From Microthrixaceae bacterium (GTDB taxonomy: Bacteria; Actinomycetota; Acidimicrobiia; Acidimicrobiales; Microtrichaceae): 37,133 bases of DNA. The stretch is taken from contig JAIBBP010000276.1 of the NCBI GenBank assembly GCA_019694615.1, forward strand, positions 1-37,133, read 5' to 3'. The translations under genes were made by a program, and so were the position numbers. The notes beneath the pieces were generated by a model. The model was given only the letters and a program-made list of their open reading frames with translations, had not been told where the DNA came from and searched no databases. Positions 1-8,358 of the stretch are shown in pieces. Positions within the stretch are counted from its first letter, which is position 1, and the number at the start of each line of letters is the position of its first letter.

Positions 1-930
1 TCTGGTTCGTCGCCGAACTCGTGCCACAGGTTGCCTGGGTGGTCGCGGTCCCGTCGCTCATCGAGCTGCCGGGTACTTCGATGCACAGGTTCGAGTTCTG
101 GTTCACCAGCTGGAACCCGGTACCGACCGCCTGGACTTTCCATTTCTGGGCGTTGTGGCCCGAACAGGTCTGCTGACGGACCAGGGCACCAGGGGTGGTG
201 CTGTTGGAGTCGACACCGATACACATTCCGGAATGCTGGGGTTTCATCGTGAACCACGTGCCGTCCAGATCGACGAAATCGTACACCTGGTTGAGCGCAC
301 CGGAGGTGTAACAGAACCACTGGTCGACGAACTCGCCGTCGTTGCTGCTGATGTTGCGCACATCGAGACATTTCCCCGAATGAGCCACCTTGACCCGGGT
401 ACCCGACGGCGGGATCAACCCCGGCGCACCACCACCGGACCCGCCGGGGAACAGGACCGTCGCATGCGTCGAGGGGTGGATGAACTGCCAGACCTGGTTC
501 GTCGCCGAACTCGTGCCACAGGTTGCCTGCGCGGTGGCGGTCCCGTCGCTCATCGAGGCACCGGGGACTTCGATGCACAGGTTCGAGTTCTGGTTCACCA
601 ACTGGAACCCGGTGCCGACCGCCTGGACTTTCCATTTCTGGGCGTTGTGACCCGAACAGGTCTGCTGACGCACCAGCGCACCAGGGGTGGTGCTGTTGGA
701 GTCGACACCGATACACATTCCGGAATGCTGGGGTTTCATCGTGAACCACGTGCCATCCAGATCGGTGAAGTCGTAGACCTGGTTGAGCGCACCGGAGGTG
801 TAGCAGAACCACTGGTCGACGAACTCGCCGTTGTTGCTGCTGATGTTGCGGACATCGAGACATTTCCCCGAATGGGCGACCTTGACGCGGGTGCCCGACG
901 GCGGGATGTTGCCGGGGGTACCGCCGCCGG
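1..930 (-). repeat. Two near-identical direct repeats of 492 bp coding the ricin-type lectin domains
   Basis: Position 2 onward aligns with position 494 onward with a constant offset of 492 bases (164 codons), so the repeat keeps the reading frame. Long blocks are identical, including the CTGGTTCGTCGCCGAACTC block and the section coding for KPQHSGMCIGVDSN. Differences are scattered and often synonymous. The left copy is cut by the window edge, so more copies may follow. Recent tandem duplication or ongoing gene conversion would explain the DNA-level similarity. Confidence 0.85.
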
Positions 931-3900
931 AGGTGGTGGCCGCGGAAGCCGGGTAGGTGGTGGCGGTGACCCGGCCCCTGGTGTCATAGGAGGTGCATCC
1001 CCATTTGGTGTCGGTCGACACCCGCGACGCCACAGTCCGCCCGGAGCTGTCGGCGATCTGTTCGCGGACCAGCCCACCGGAACCGCCGGCGCTGGTCGGG
1101 TCCGCGGCCCTCGACGTTTTCGGCAGGCCCCGCTGCGCTGTCGCGGTGACGGTGACCCCGGTTCCGGCGCACACCGGTACCGCCGGTGTTTCGGTCGGCC
1201 CGTAGTGGGTGTACGTGTTGGTCGAACTCGACCCGGCGGGCAGGGATCGTGACGTGCGGCGCATGTACTGGCCGGGCGTGCCGCGGGTCTCGAACCCGAG
1301 GGTTGAGGTCAGGTTCAGTCCGGTCGGATCGACGGTGCTCGATGTGGCTTGGCCGCCGACCGGGTCGAGATAGCCGGTGGTGGTGGTCACCCCGTTGGTG
1401 TCGACGGTGGAGGTGACCAGCCCGAGGTCGGGTTTCAGGTTGGTGGCGGGCACGAAGTCCCACGTACCGGTTCCGGGTTGCATCCACCACACGTTGGTTC
1501 CCGCGGCCCCGGCGTCTTCGCGGAACTCGACGCTGATCCGATGCCATCCCGCAGCGAGCGTGTAGTTCGCCGAATGCACCGCGTTGCCGCCGCCGGTCCA
1601 GGCGTCGCCCATCAGAATGTCGTCGATCACCAGGCGGGCGCCGTCATCAGCGGAGACGGCGAAACGCCACGACCCCGTCGACGGCAGGTGGATCAGGCCG
1701 GTGAGACGACCGGAGAAATGGTCGGCGGGAACGTTCGCCGCCGGCGACCCCGCACCCCACGACCAGTTCGCTGGTCCCGACACGAGGCCGTGCGCTTTGG
1801 GGGCGCCGGTGAACGTCGGTTTCGGGTTCTGACCGGCGACCGTACTGTCGTCCCACCACGCCGCCGCGAGCCCGCCGATCCCGCCGTCGTAGGCGGTCAT
1901 CGTCGCCGGGACCAGCGCCAGGTTGGCGGGTTCGGGGTGCGGGCTGTTCGGTTGGAACAGCGTCACCGGCGCCGGGCCATAGGAGCCGACCGGGCGCGAC
2001 AACCCGTTGAACACGACCGAGCTGTCATAAATCGTCGACGATCGCATCGCCACACCGTTCGGACGGGTCGTGTCCACAAACGAGGTCCGATCAGAGTTCC
2101 CGTCATAGGTCGTCGAGGTGGTCGCCCCGGTGACGTCGGTGACCACCCGGGTGCGATAGGAGAGATCGAACGTGACCTTCTTCGAGAATCCGAGCGGCTG
2201 ATCGGCCCCGGCGACAGTCAACCGGGTTTCGCCCAGCGTCCCCGCGGTCGCCGCCGCCACATAGTTGACCGTCACCGGCTGCGCGATATCGGCCGGTGTG
2301 GCCTGGGGCGGGGTGACCGTGGTGGCCTTGTCACCGCTGTAGCCGATCGTCCACCGGACGCCGGGCCCGTCGGAACGGACACCGGCCGAAACGGCGTCGA
2401 ACGCCAACGGTTCGCGCACCGTGGTGATCTGGTTGGCGGTGTTGTACCCGTAGTCGGTGGTCACCCCGCCCGGCCCCACAATCCGGGCCAGACGCGCCGA
2501 CGTGTCGTAGAACAAGGCGGTGACCCGCCCGTCAGGCGTGGTGACGCTGCACAACTTCCCCGCAGCGGTGACGAACCCGCCCGGCACCGTCGGACAGTTC
2601 GTGTCACCCCCGTAACGCAACAGCGTCGACGAACCGGTGACGGGGTCGACCATACCGGTGAGCTTCACGGGCGCGCCCGACCACTGGAACTGGGTCCCAG
2701 CCGGTTGACGGTCGTCGGTCGCGGTGACCGCCGATTGGAGTTCACCTTCCGCGGAGAACTTGTAGGTGGTGCCGGCGTCGTCGATCACGGTGATGTGGCC
2801 CGACACCGAATCGACCCGCACCACCGTCCCGTCACCGGGAGGGCCGACATAGGCGCCGCTGTCGGTCTTGCGGTACTCGATGGTGGAGCCATCCGCGGCA
2901 CGAAGCGTGACACCGCTGTCGGTCTTCAACGCCGCCTGCACCGACACCGCGCCCGACGCCATCGTCCAACCCGGACCCAGCACGTTCAACTCCGGTGACA
3001 GCCACGACTCGGGGATCGGCATCGGTGAACCACCCGGCGGTGTGACCCGAACCTGGGCGGTCGCGCCGCCTTTGCGTTCGTAGTACTCGATCACAATCGA
3101 CTTCGTTTCACCCGCGGTGAACCCCACCGCGGTCGCACCGGTCGGGCAACTGAACGTGGTCGCCTGGTCGTTCCACTGGTTCATCACCAGCGCGCCGTTC
3201 AGGTAGATACGCACCCCGTCGTCGAATGTCCCGGCGAAGCAGTAGTTCCCCTCGGTGGGGACCGTCACGTATCCGGTCCAGCGGACCGAGAAGTTGTCCA
3301 TCGCATCCATGACCGGGACCGGGCTGCCCTGGCCCCAGTTGAAGTCGACGGTCGGGTCGAGCCGGTCGACCAGCAGAGGCCCGGTCAGCCAGTTCTGAGG
3401 GTCCAGGCCCGCCAACGGCCACACCCCACCGTAGTAGCGGCCCCGCAACCCACGATCGGCGGTGCGTTGAGAGTTGTACACGAACGACACGCCTTGGCTG
3501 CCGCCAACCGTCGTATAGCTGTGCGACGAGTTCGCCGCGACGACGTTGCCGTTGATCAGGTTCACCCCGACCGGACCCAACTGTTCGACCGGGAACGGCC
3601 CCGACGCCCCCAAACGGCGGTTCACCGTGAACTTCCGGACCTCCGAACACCGCGGATAGCGGTCCATACCCCCACCCCCGATCGCTGCGACCGCCCAGTA
3701 GTAGGTGGCGCCGTCGGACAGGATCCCCGCCGGAACCGTCGCAGAGGTCGCCGACCCGTACGGCGTGAACCACAGACGGGTCGCACCACGAGTACACCCC
3801 GACAACTCGAACTCATCGGCGGGGCTCTGGGTGGGTTTCCCGCCCATCAACACCAACTGGTACACCGGCGGGTTCTCACCCGGATCCGGGTCGGTCGACG

Positions 3901-5611
3901 CGCCCCACGACAACGTCGGCGTCAACGACGTCACCGTCTCACCGGCGGTCGGTGCCACCAGCGCCGGTACGGTCGACTGGCGGTCCCACCAGACCCGCAA
4001 CGTCGGCATCACCGCATGAAACGTGTACCCCGGCGTCGTGTCGATCTTCACACCGAACACCGCCTGGTTCAACTGGGCATCAACCCACGGGCGCATGAAC
4101 TGCGACGTCGTCACCCACGTCGCCGACGGATGACCCGCCAAATTCGAGTACTGCGGCGCGGTGTACACGTACCCCCAGTTCCTGCACAGACCCGGCGACC
4201 ACCCCATCCACATCCCCGCGAACGACCACGCGCTCGCGTGACACACCCCCACCGCCGACGCCGCAGTCGACGACTCGTAGTAGCCGTTGTAGAAGATGCT
4301 GCCAGGGTCGCTGTTGAACACCCCGACCGGCAGCGGGTACTGGTTCGTGTCGAACTGGATATCCGAATACCGCACCCGCGCCCCCGGCGCGTTCTGCCAG
4401 ATGCTCGCATAGTCGTAGTAGACACCGAACCGCCACTCATCAGACCCACCCCACTTGGGGCCCGGGTCGCCGACCAACGGGAACTGCGACGTCCCGATGC
4501 TGTTACCGGTCGCGCTGTACGACGCCCACCCACCACCCGCCGACGGTGAAATGTTCACCGTCGGGTCCACCACCAACGGGAACGACGCATCGGTCAACGA
4601 CGCGACCCACCCCGGGTCCAAACCGATCCCGAACCGCCGCGTCGACAGCTCAGCCGCCGCCGCCTTGCCGACCACCCGGTCCTCAACGGCGAGATCCACC
4701 GTGTGGGCACCGTTCGCCTCACGGATCGGTGCACCCTTCGCGTCGAACACCCGGACCGGTTCGATCGACACCTTCGGACCCTCCTGGCCCGCCGGTGCCT
4801 TGCCGTCACCATCCCAGTCCAGGCGCAAACCGCCCGCCAACATCTCATCAGGGACCAGCCGGCCCGCCGACGTCCACTCCGACTCGAACCCGCCCGCCGC
4901 TTTCAACGCGTCGAGCGACTCCACATGGAAATCCTCTTTCACCGCCGCGGCCGACACCCGATACGACACGTCCACACCCGGCCACACGTCGCGGTACCAC
5001 ACCACCGTGTCGTCCTTGGGGTCACGCTCAGGCATCACCGCAGCGTCGCCGCCGGTGAGCCGCATCGAGAACTCCTCGCCCTCGATCTCATAGGACACCC
5101 CGTCGCCGATCGACCCGAACCGCACCGACCACCCAGCACCCTCGTTCCGAAACCCGCCCTTACGATCCGGATCGACGACCACCCGATTGTCGACCTCCGC
5201 CCACTCGCCGTCACGATCGCGGTACCACTTCGGGACCACCGACACATCAGTCACGAAACTGCCGTCCTCCAACAAGAACGTCTCAGTCGCCTCGGTCCGC
5301 TCACCCACCACCTCACGAACACGCTTCAACTCCCTGGCATCGGTTGACCGGCTCGACCCGGCCGCATCGACACCGTCGGGCTTGTCGTCGCGGTGTTCGG
5401 GCGTCGGGAACTCCCCGGCGAAATCACGCGGTTCGGACGGCAACGGCCCCGGATCGCCTTTCACACCCCGCTCCACCGGCACCCGGTCAGGCTGCTGGTC
5501 GGGCTGCTGAGCAGCCGCCCCTGTGACCGAGGACGGCAACAGGAAACCCGCACCCACCAGCCCGGCGACCACACACAACACCACCCACAAGCGACCACGA
5601 AGCGAAAGCAT
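1..5611 (-). CDS. Giant secreted RHS/YD-repeat protein with PA14 and ricin-type lectin domains (C-terminus beyond window)
   Basis: An uninterrupted frame runs from ATG at 5611 to the left edge, about 1870 codons with no stop. Residues 1-34 form a signal peptide: RGR, a hydrophobic core and an Ala-rich cleavage area before QQPDQQP. A region of the kind found at the front of secreted actinobacterial RHS proteins follows to about residue 540. A fibronectin-like stretch covers about 550-660, and an NLINGNVV motif of RHS entry regions comes next. The first PA14-like domain is at about 720-860 (FDDGVRIYLNG). YD-type repeats occur near 1040-1060 (TTDYGYNTANQITT) and 1550 (YDTRGRVTATTY). The second PA14-like domain is at about 1250-1380 (ADDGARLVIDD). 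Two ricin-B-like trefoils with QxW-type motifs (QKWKV, NQVWQF) start at about 1570 and 1735. PA14 and ricin folds usually bind carbohydrate, so a cell-surface or secreted glycan-binding role is likely. A C-terminal toxin or further repeats may lie outside the window. No clear Shine-Dalgarno precedes the ATG; a run of nine Gs lies 14 bases upstream. Confidence 0.85.
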   Translation of the reverse strand, partial: MLSLRGRLWVVLCVVAGLVGAGFLLPSSVTGAAAQQPDQQPDRVPVERGVKGDPGPLPSEPRDFAGEFPTPEHRDDKPDGVDAAGSSRSTDARELKRVREVVGERTEATETFLLEDGSFVTDVSVVPKWYRDRDGEWAEVDNRVVVDPDRKGGFRNEGAGWSVRFGSIGDGVSYEIEGEEFSMRLTGGDAAVMPERDPKDDTVVWYRDVWPGVDVSYRVSAAAVKEDFHVESLDALKAAGGFESEWTSAGRLVPDEMLAGGLRLDWDGDGKAPAGQEGPKVSIEPVRVFDAKGAPIREANGAHTVDLAVEDRVVGKAAAAELSTRRFGIGLDPGWVASLTDASFPLVVDPTVNISPSAGGGWASYSATGNSIGTSQFPLVGDPGPKWGGSDEWRFGVYYDYASIWQNAPGARVRYSDIQFDTNQYPLPVGVFNSDPGSIFYNGYYESSTAASAVGVCHASAWSFAGMWMGWSPGLCRNWGYVYTAPQYSNLAGHPSATWVTTSQFMRPWVDAQLNQAVFGVKIDTTPGYTFHAVMPTLRVWWDRQSTVPALVAPTAGETVTSLTPTLSWGASTDPDPGENPPVYQLVLMGGKPTQSPADEFELSGCTRGATRLWFTPYGSATSATVPAGILSDGATYYWAVAAIGGGGMDRYPRCSEVRKFTVNRRLGASGPFPVEQLGPVGVNLINGNVVAANSSHSYTTVGGSQGVSFVYNSQRTADRGLRGRYYGGVWPLAGLDPQNWLTGPLLVDRLDPTVDFNWGQGSPVPVMDAMDNFSVRWTGYVTVPTEGNYCFAGTFDDGVRIYLNGALVMNQWNDQATTFSCPTGATAVGFTAGETKSIVIEYYERKGGATAQVRVTPPGGSPMPIPESWLSPELNVLGPGWTMASGAVSVQAALKTDSGVTLRAADGSTIEYRKTDSGAYVGPPGDGTVVRVDSVSGHITVIDDAGTTYKFSAEGELQSAVTATDDRQPAGTQFQWSGAPVKLTGMVDPVTGSSTLLRYGGDTNCPTVPGGFVTAAGKLCSVTTPDGRVTALFYDTSARLARIVGPGGVTTDYGYNTANQITTVREPLAFDAVSAGVRSDGPGVRWTIGYSGDKATTVTPPQATPADIAQPVTVNYVAAATAGTLGETRLTVAGADQPLGFSKKVTFDLSYRTRVVTDVTGATTSTTYDGNSDRTSFVDTTRPNGVAMRSSTIYDSSVVFNGLSRPVGSYGPAPVTLFQPNSPHPEPANLALVPATMTAYDGGIGGLAAAWWDDSTVAGQNPKPTFTGAPKAHGLVSGPANWSWGAGSPAANVPADHFSGRLTGLIHLPSTGSWRFAVSADDGARLVIDDILMGDAWTGGGNAVHSANYTLAAGWHRISVEFREDAGAAGTNVWWMQPGTGTWDFVPATNLKPDLGLVTSTVDTNGVTTTTGYLDPVGGQATSSTVDPTGLNLTSTLGFETRGTPGQYMRRTSRSLPAGSSSTNTYTHYGPTETPAVPVCAGTGVTVTATAQRGLPKTSRAADPTSAGGSGGLVREQIADSSGRTVASRVSTDTKWGCTSYDTRGRVTATTYPASAATTSGGGTPGNIPPSGTRVKVAHSGKCLDVRNISSNNGEFVDQWFCYTSGALNQVYDFTDLDGTWFTMKPQHSGMCIGVDSNSTTPGALVRQQTCSGHNAQKWKVQAVGTGFQLVNQNSNLCIEVPGASMSDGTATAQATCGTSSATNQVWQFIHPSTHATVLFPGGSGGGAPGLIPPSGTRVKVAHSGKCLDVRNISSNDGEFVDQWFCYTSGALNQVYDFVDLDGTWFTMKPQHSGMCIGVDSNSTTPGALVRQQTCSGHNAQKWKVQAVGTGFQLVNQNSNLCIEVPGSSMSDGTATTQATCGTSSATNQ

Positions 5612-5625
5612 GTAGGCCTATCGGA

Positions 5626-5634
5626 CCCCCCCCC
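5626..5634 (-). promoter_or_regulatory. G9 homopolymer in the leader of the RHS-type gene
   Basis: Nine consecutive C bases on the plus strand read as G9 on the coding strand, ending about 14 bases upstream of the ATG at 5611. Tracts of this length can slip during replication and alter promoter spacing or leader structure. A regulatory effect is inference; nothing else in the leader looks like a strong ribosome-binding site. Confidence 0.4.
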
Positions 5635-5720
5635 GAGATTCTTGAGGCGCTGGACGGAGAAAGCTGTTGGGAGTGGAGCCGGGCGGGCGCGAGGCCGAAC
5701 GACGTCACAAACCCAGACTT

Positions 5721-5760
5721 ACGAGAGCCGCGGCGAGCAAGTTGCCGCCGCGGCTCTCGT
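5721..5760 (-). terminator. Perfect 15-bp inverted repeat downstream of the superoxide dismutase gene
   Basis: The arms at 5721-5735 and 5746-5760 (ACGAGAGCCGCGGCG and its complement) match perfectly around a 10-base loop. It lies about 50 bases after the sodB stop and is followed on the minus strand by AAGTCTGGGTTTG, which is only moderately T-rich. It is a likely intrinsic terminator for sodB that insulates the RHS-type gene further downstream. Confidence 0.75.
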
Positions 5761-5807
5761 CGGTGCCGATAGAGACGTTGGCGCCGCGATCCGACGCCGT
5801 CACGTGA

Positions 5808-6395
5808 TCAGGACGCCAGGTTCGCTGCCGCGAAGTCCCAGTTGATCAGGTTGTCGAGGAAGTTCGAGATGTAGTTCGGCCGAGCGTTGCGGAAGTCGAT
5901 GTAGTACGCGTGCTCCCAGACGTCCATGGTGAGCAGCGCCTTCTGGCCGTGCTTGAGCGGCAGGTCCGCGTTGGCCGTCTTGGTGATCTCGAGGCCCGAG
6001 TCGCCCTGGATGAGCCACGCCCACCCCGAGCCGAACTGGGTGGTGCCCGCTTCGGCGAACTTTTCCTTGAAGCCGTCGAGGCTGCCGAAGGCCGAGTTGA
6101 TCTGGTCGGCCAGCTCGCCGGTCGGTGCACCGCCGCCGTTGGGCGACATCGATTTCCAGTAGAAGGTGTGATTCCACACCTGCGCCGAGTTGTTGAACAA
6201 CGGGCCGGCGTCGGCGGCGAGGATGACCTCCTCGAGGGTCGCGTTCTCGTGATCGGTGCCCTCGACGAGCTTGTTGAGCATCGTCACGTACGCCTGGTGA
6301 TGCTTGCCGTAGTGGTACTCGATGGTCTCTGCGGAAATGCCGCGGGGTGCGAGCGCGTCGTTGGCGTACGGCAGGGGCGGAAGTTCAAAAGCCAT
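5808..6395 (-). CDS. sodB: Superoxide dismutase, iron-type
   Basis: This 195-residue protein converts superoxide to hydrogen peroxide and oxygen in the cytoplasm. The four metal ligands are visible: H28 (EYHYGKHH), H76 (VWNHTFYW), D158 and H162 (DVWEHAYY). The active-site glutamine sits at Q72 in NNSAQVWNH, as in iron enzymes, and the TMDVWEHAYYIDFRNARP stretch resembles iron rather than manganese forms; cambialistic metal use cannot be excluded. The frame is open 28 codons further upstream, but the ATG at 6395 starts the conserved MAFELPPLPY and is preceded by AAGGATGAGGACC, so it is the better start. The gene appears monocistronic, with its own terminator hairpin. Confidence 0.95.
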   Translation of the reverse strand: MAFELPPLPYANDALAPRGISAETIEYHYGKHHQAYVTMLNKLVEGTDHENATLEEVILAADAGPLFNNSAQVWNHTFYWKSMSPNGGGAPTGELADQINSAFGSLDGFKEKFAEAGTTQFGSGWAWLIQGDSGLEITKTANADLPLKHGQKALLTMDVWEHAYYIDFRNARPNYISNFLDNLINWDFAAANLAS

Positions 6396-6522
6396 GGTCC
6401 TCATCCTTCGCGGGAGCGGTTCGGAGCTCCTCGCCGGCAAAGCTACCCCAGTCGGCGCGGGGTCAGAACGTGATCGCAACCAGCTGCGGGGGCGGAAGGA
6501 CCGCGCGATCCACGTGAACGCC

Positions 6523-6879
6523 CTAGCTGCCGAGCAGGTCCGCGATCCGCTCCTTGGGTCGGCCGACCACCGCCCGGTCGCCCTTCACCACGATCGGACG
6601 TTGCATCAGCTTCGGGTGAGCCACCAGCAACGCGATCACCTGATCGGCGGTCTGCACATCGTCCTCGGTCAGCCCGAGCTGGGCGAAGGTGTTGTCCCGA
6701 CGAACCATCTCCGTGACGGGGCCGTCGAGCTTGCGCACGATCTCGGACAGTTCCTCGGCGTCAGGTTTGGTCTTGAGGTACTGGACGACATCGACCTCGA
6801 CGCCCGCATCGGCCGCAATCGCCAAGGCGGTTTTCGAGGAGCTGCAGTTCGGGTTGTGGTACACGGTCACGTCGGTCAT
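6523..6879 (-). CDS. arsC: ArsC-type arsenate reductase (glutaredoxin-coupled family)
   Basis: This 118-residue thioredoxin-fold protein belongs to the ArsC/Spx superfamily. It has the HNPNCSSSK motif with the catalytic cysteine at C12, and arginines at R60, R94 (MQRPIVV) and R107. These are the numbered catalytic and anion-binding positions of the plasmid R773 ArsC enzyme, which reduces arsenate to arsenite using glutathione and glutaredoxin. Actinobacteria generally lack glutathione, so the physiological thiol partner, and even arsenate as substrate, are uncertain. No arsenite pump or ArsR regulator is adjacent. The gene diverges from the AAA+ ATPase gene. Confidence 0.88.
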   Translation of the reverse strand: MTDVTVYHNPNCSSSKTALAIAADAGVEVDVVQYLKTKPDAEELSEIVRKLDGPVTEMVRRDNTFAQLGLTEDDVQTADQVIALLVAHPKLMQRPIVVKGDRAVVGRPKERIADLLGS

Positions 6880-7012
6880 CGGGCAAGCGTGTCAGACCCG
6901 GCAGGGGGCGCCAAGTACCCCGACCGATCAGAGCTGGCCCGGAACGCTCAGCTCTGACTGCCATATGCCGATCCAAGGACTTGCACATCGCCCTTCCGCG
7001 CCGGAGATCACG

Positions 7013-8358
7013 TTGACGAACGAACCAGCCCTGAGCCAACACGAGCTCCGTACCCCTCCGAACGCGGCAGCGACGGGGGTGCCCATCTCGATGATCGAGG
7101 ACATCGTGCTTCGTGCATGCATCGCCGAGGGGCGCCCGTCGATGGTTCGCCTTGCCGAACGGTTGCACTGCGGGGTCGGTGTGATCGAGAGCGTGGTCGG
7201 CTCAATGCGCGATCGCCGCCTCATCGAGTACGAGGGGATGGACGGAAGGAGCTACCTCCTTTCGGTGACCGAGGCAGGCAGGCAGCATTCGCGCCTCCGG
7301 TCCGAGGAGTGCCGCTACTCGGGGCCGATCCCGGTGCCGCTCGACCTCTACGGCCGAGTGGTTCGAGCGCAGCGGCCGAACCTCCACCTCAACCGGGATC
7401 AACTGAGCCGGGCGTTCTCCGACCTCGTCATCTCACCGGCGCTGATCGATCAGCTCGGCCCGTCGATCTGCGGCGAGGGAGCCATCTTCCTCTACGGTCC
7501 GCCAGGAACCGGCAAGTCCTCGATCGCCGAGCGACTCATCCGGGCGTACGCCGACACCGTGCTGGTCCCGCATTGCGTCGAGGTCCAGGGTCAGATCATC
7601 AACGTGTTCGACCCGATCCTTCACGACCCCTTCGACAAGCAGCCGGCGGAGCTCGATCCCCGTTGGGTGATGTGTCATCGCCCCGCCGTCATCGCCGGCG
7701 GCGAGTTGCACGCCGGCATGCTGGACCTGAGCCTCGATCGCGAGGTTGGCACCTATCTCGCTCCACTCCAGTTCAAGGCGAACAACGGCATCCTCGTCAT
7801 CGACGACTTCGGCCGTCAGGCGATGACCCCCGAGGAGCTCCTGAACCGGTGGATCGTTCCGCTCGACCGTCAGGTCGACTACCTCACGCTCGGCGGCCGC
7901 AAGTTCCAGGTGCCGTTCGAGGTCAAAGTGGTGCTCTCGACCAACCTCGATCCCGAGGCCCTCGGTGATGAGGCGTTCTTCCGACGCATCCACAACAAGG
8001 TGTACGTCGGCTGTCTCGAGGACGAGCAGTTCGACTGGGTGCTGGCGCGCCTCGCCAAGGCGAAGCGGATCGAGGTCACCGAGGATGCGGCCGCACGCCT
8101 GCGGCATGCCGCCCGTCAACAAGGTGACGGCGAACTGCGCGCGTATCTGCCCGGTGTTGTTGCAAACTTGCGATTGCCATCTGCCGATACGAGAACGCCG
8201 CAGTTCGCCTCACTCCGACCCTCGTCGACCGTGTCCTGGAGCTGTACTTCGCGAGGACCGTCGCTGTCGGCATGCCGACGGGGACGGTGACGACCGGTGG
8301 TCTCGACGATCACTCGCCGGCGACAGCCGCCAACACATCCATTCTCGCGGCGCGGTAG
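7013..8358 (+). pseudogene. AAA+ ATPase with winged-helix-like N-terminus, frameshifted near the C-terminus
   Basis: The upstream frame starts best at TTG 7013, preceded by GGAG six bases away. An ATG at 6965 in the same frame has no Shine-Dalgarno. The N-terminal ~100 residues look like a winged helix. Walker A is GPPGTGKS at about 162-169, Walker B is GILVIDDFG at about 259-267, and FFRRIHNK carries sensor or finger arginines. After ELRAYLPG (about 8155) the frame loses similarity and ends at 8290. The frame shifted by one base restores a sensible tail, CKLAIAICRYENAAV then LTPTLVDRVLELYFART, which ends at TAG 8356-8358. A missing base near 8150-8163 explains this. It may be a real mutation, a sequencing error or, less likely, a programmed shift. 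The restored tail would overlap the convergent permease gene by 49 bases. The partner process of this MoxR/chaperone-like ATPase is unknown. Confidence 0.8.

Noticed and set aside
1..930. CRISPR or mobile-element interpretation of the 492-bp repeats
   Set aside because: The repeats are long, in frame, code for a lectin domain and have no spacers, terminal inverted repeats or transposase.
155..5526. Long plus-strand open frames opposite the giant RHS-type gene (for example 155-1252, 1349-2998, 3467-4549)
   Set aside because: They are antisense to a continuous, domain-rich frame, are Arg/Pro/Gly-biased and show no family motifs.
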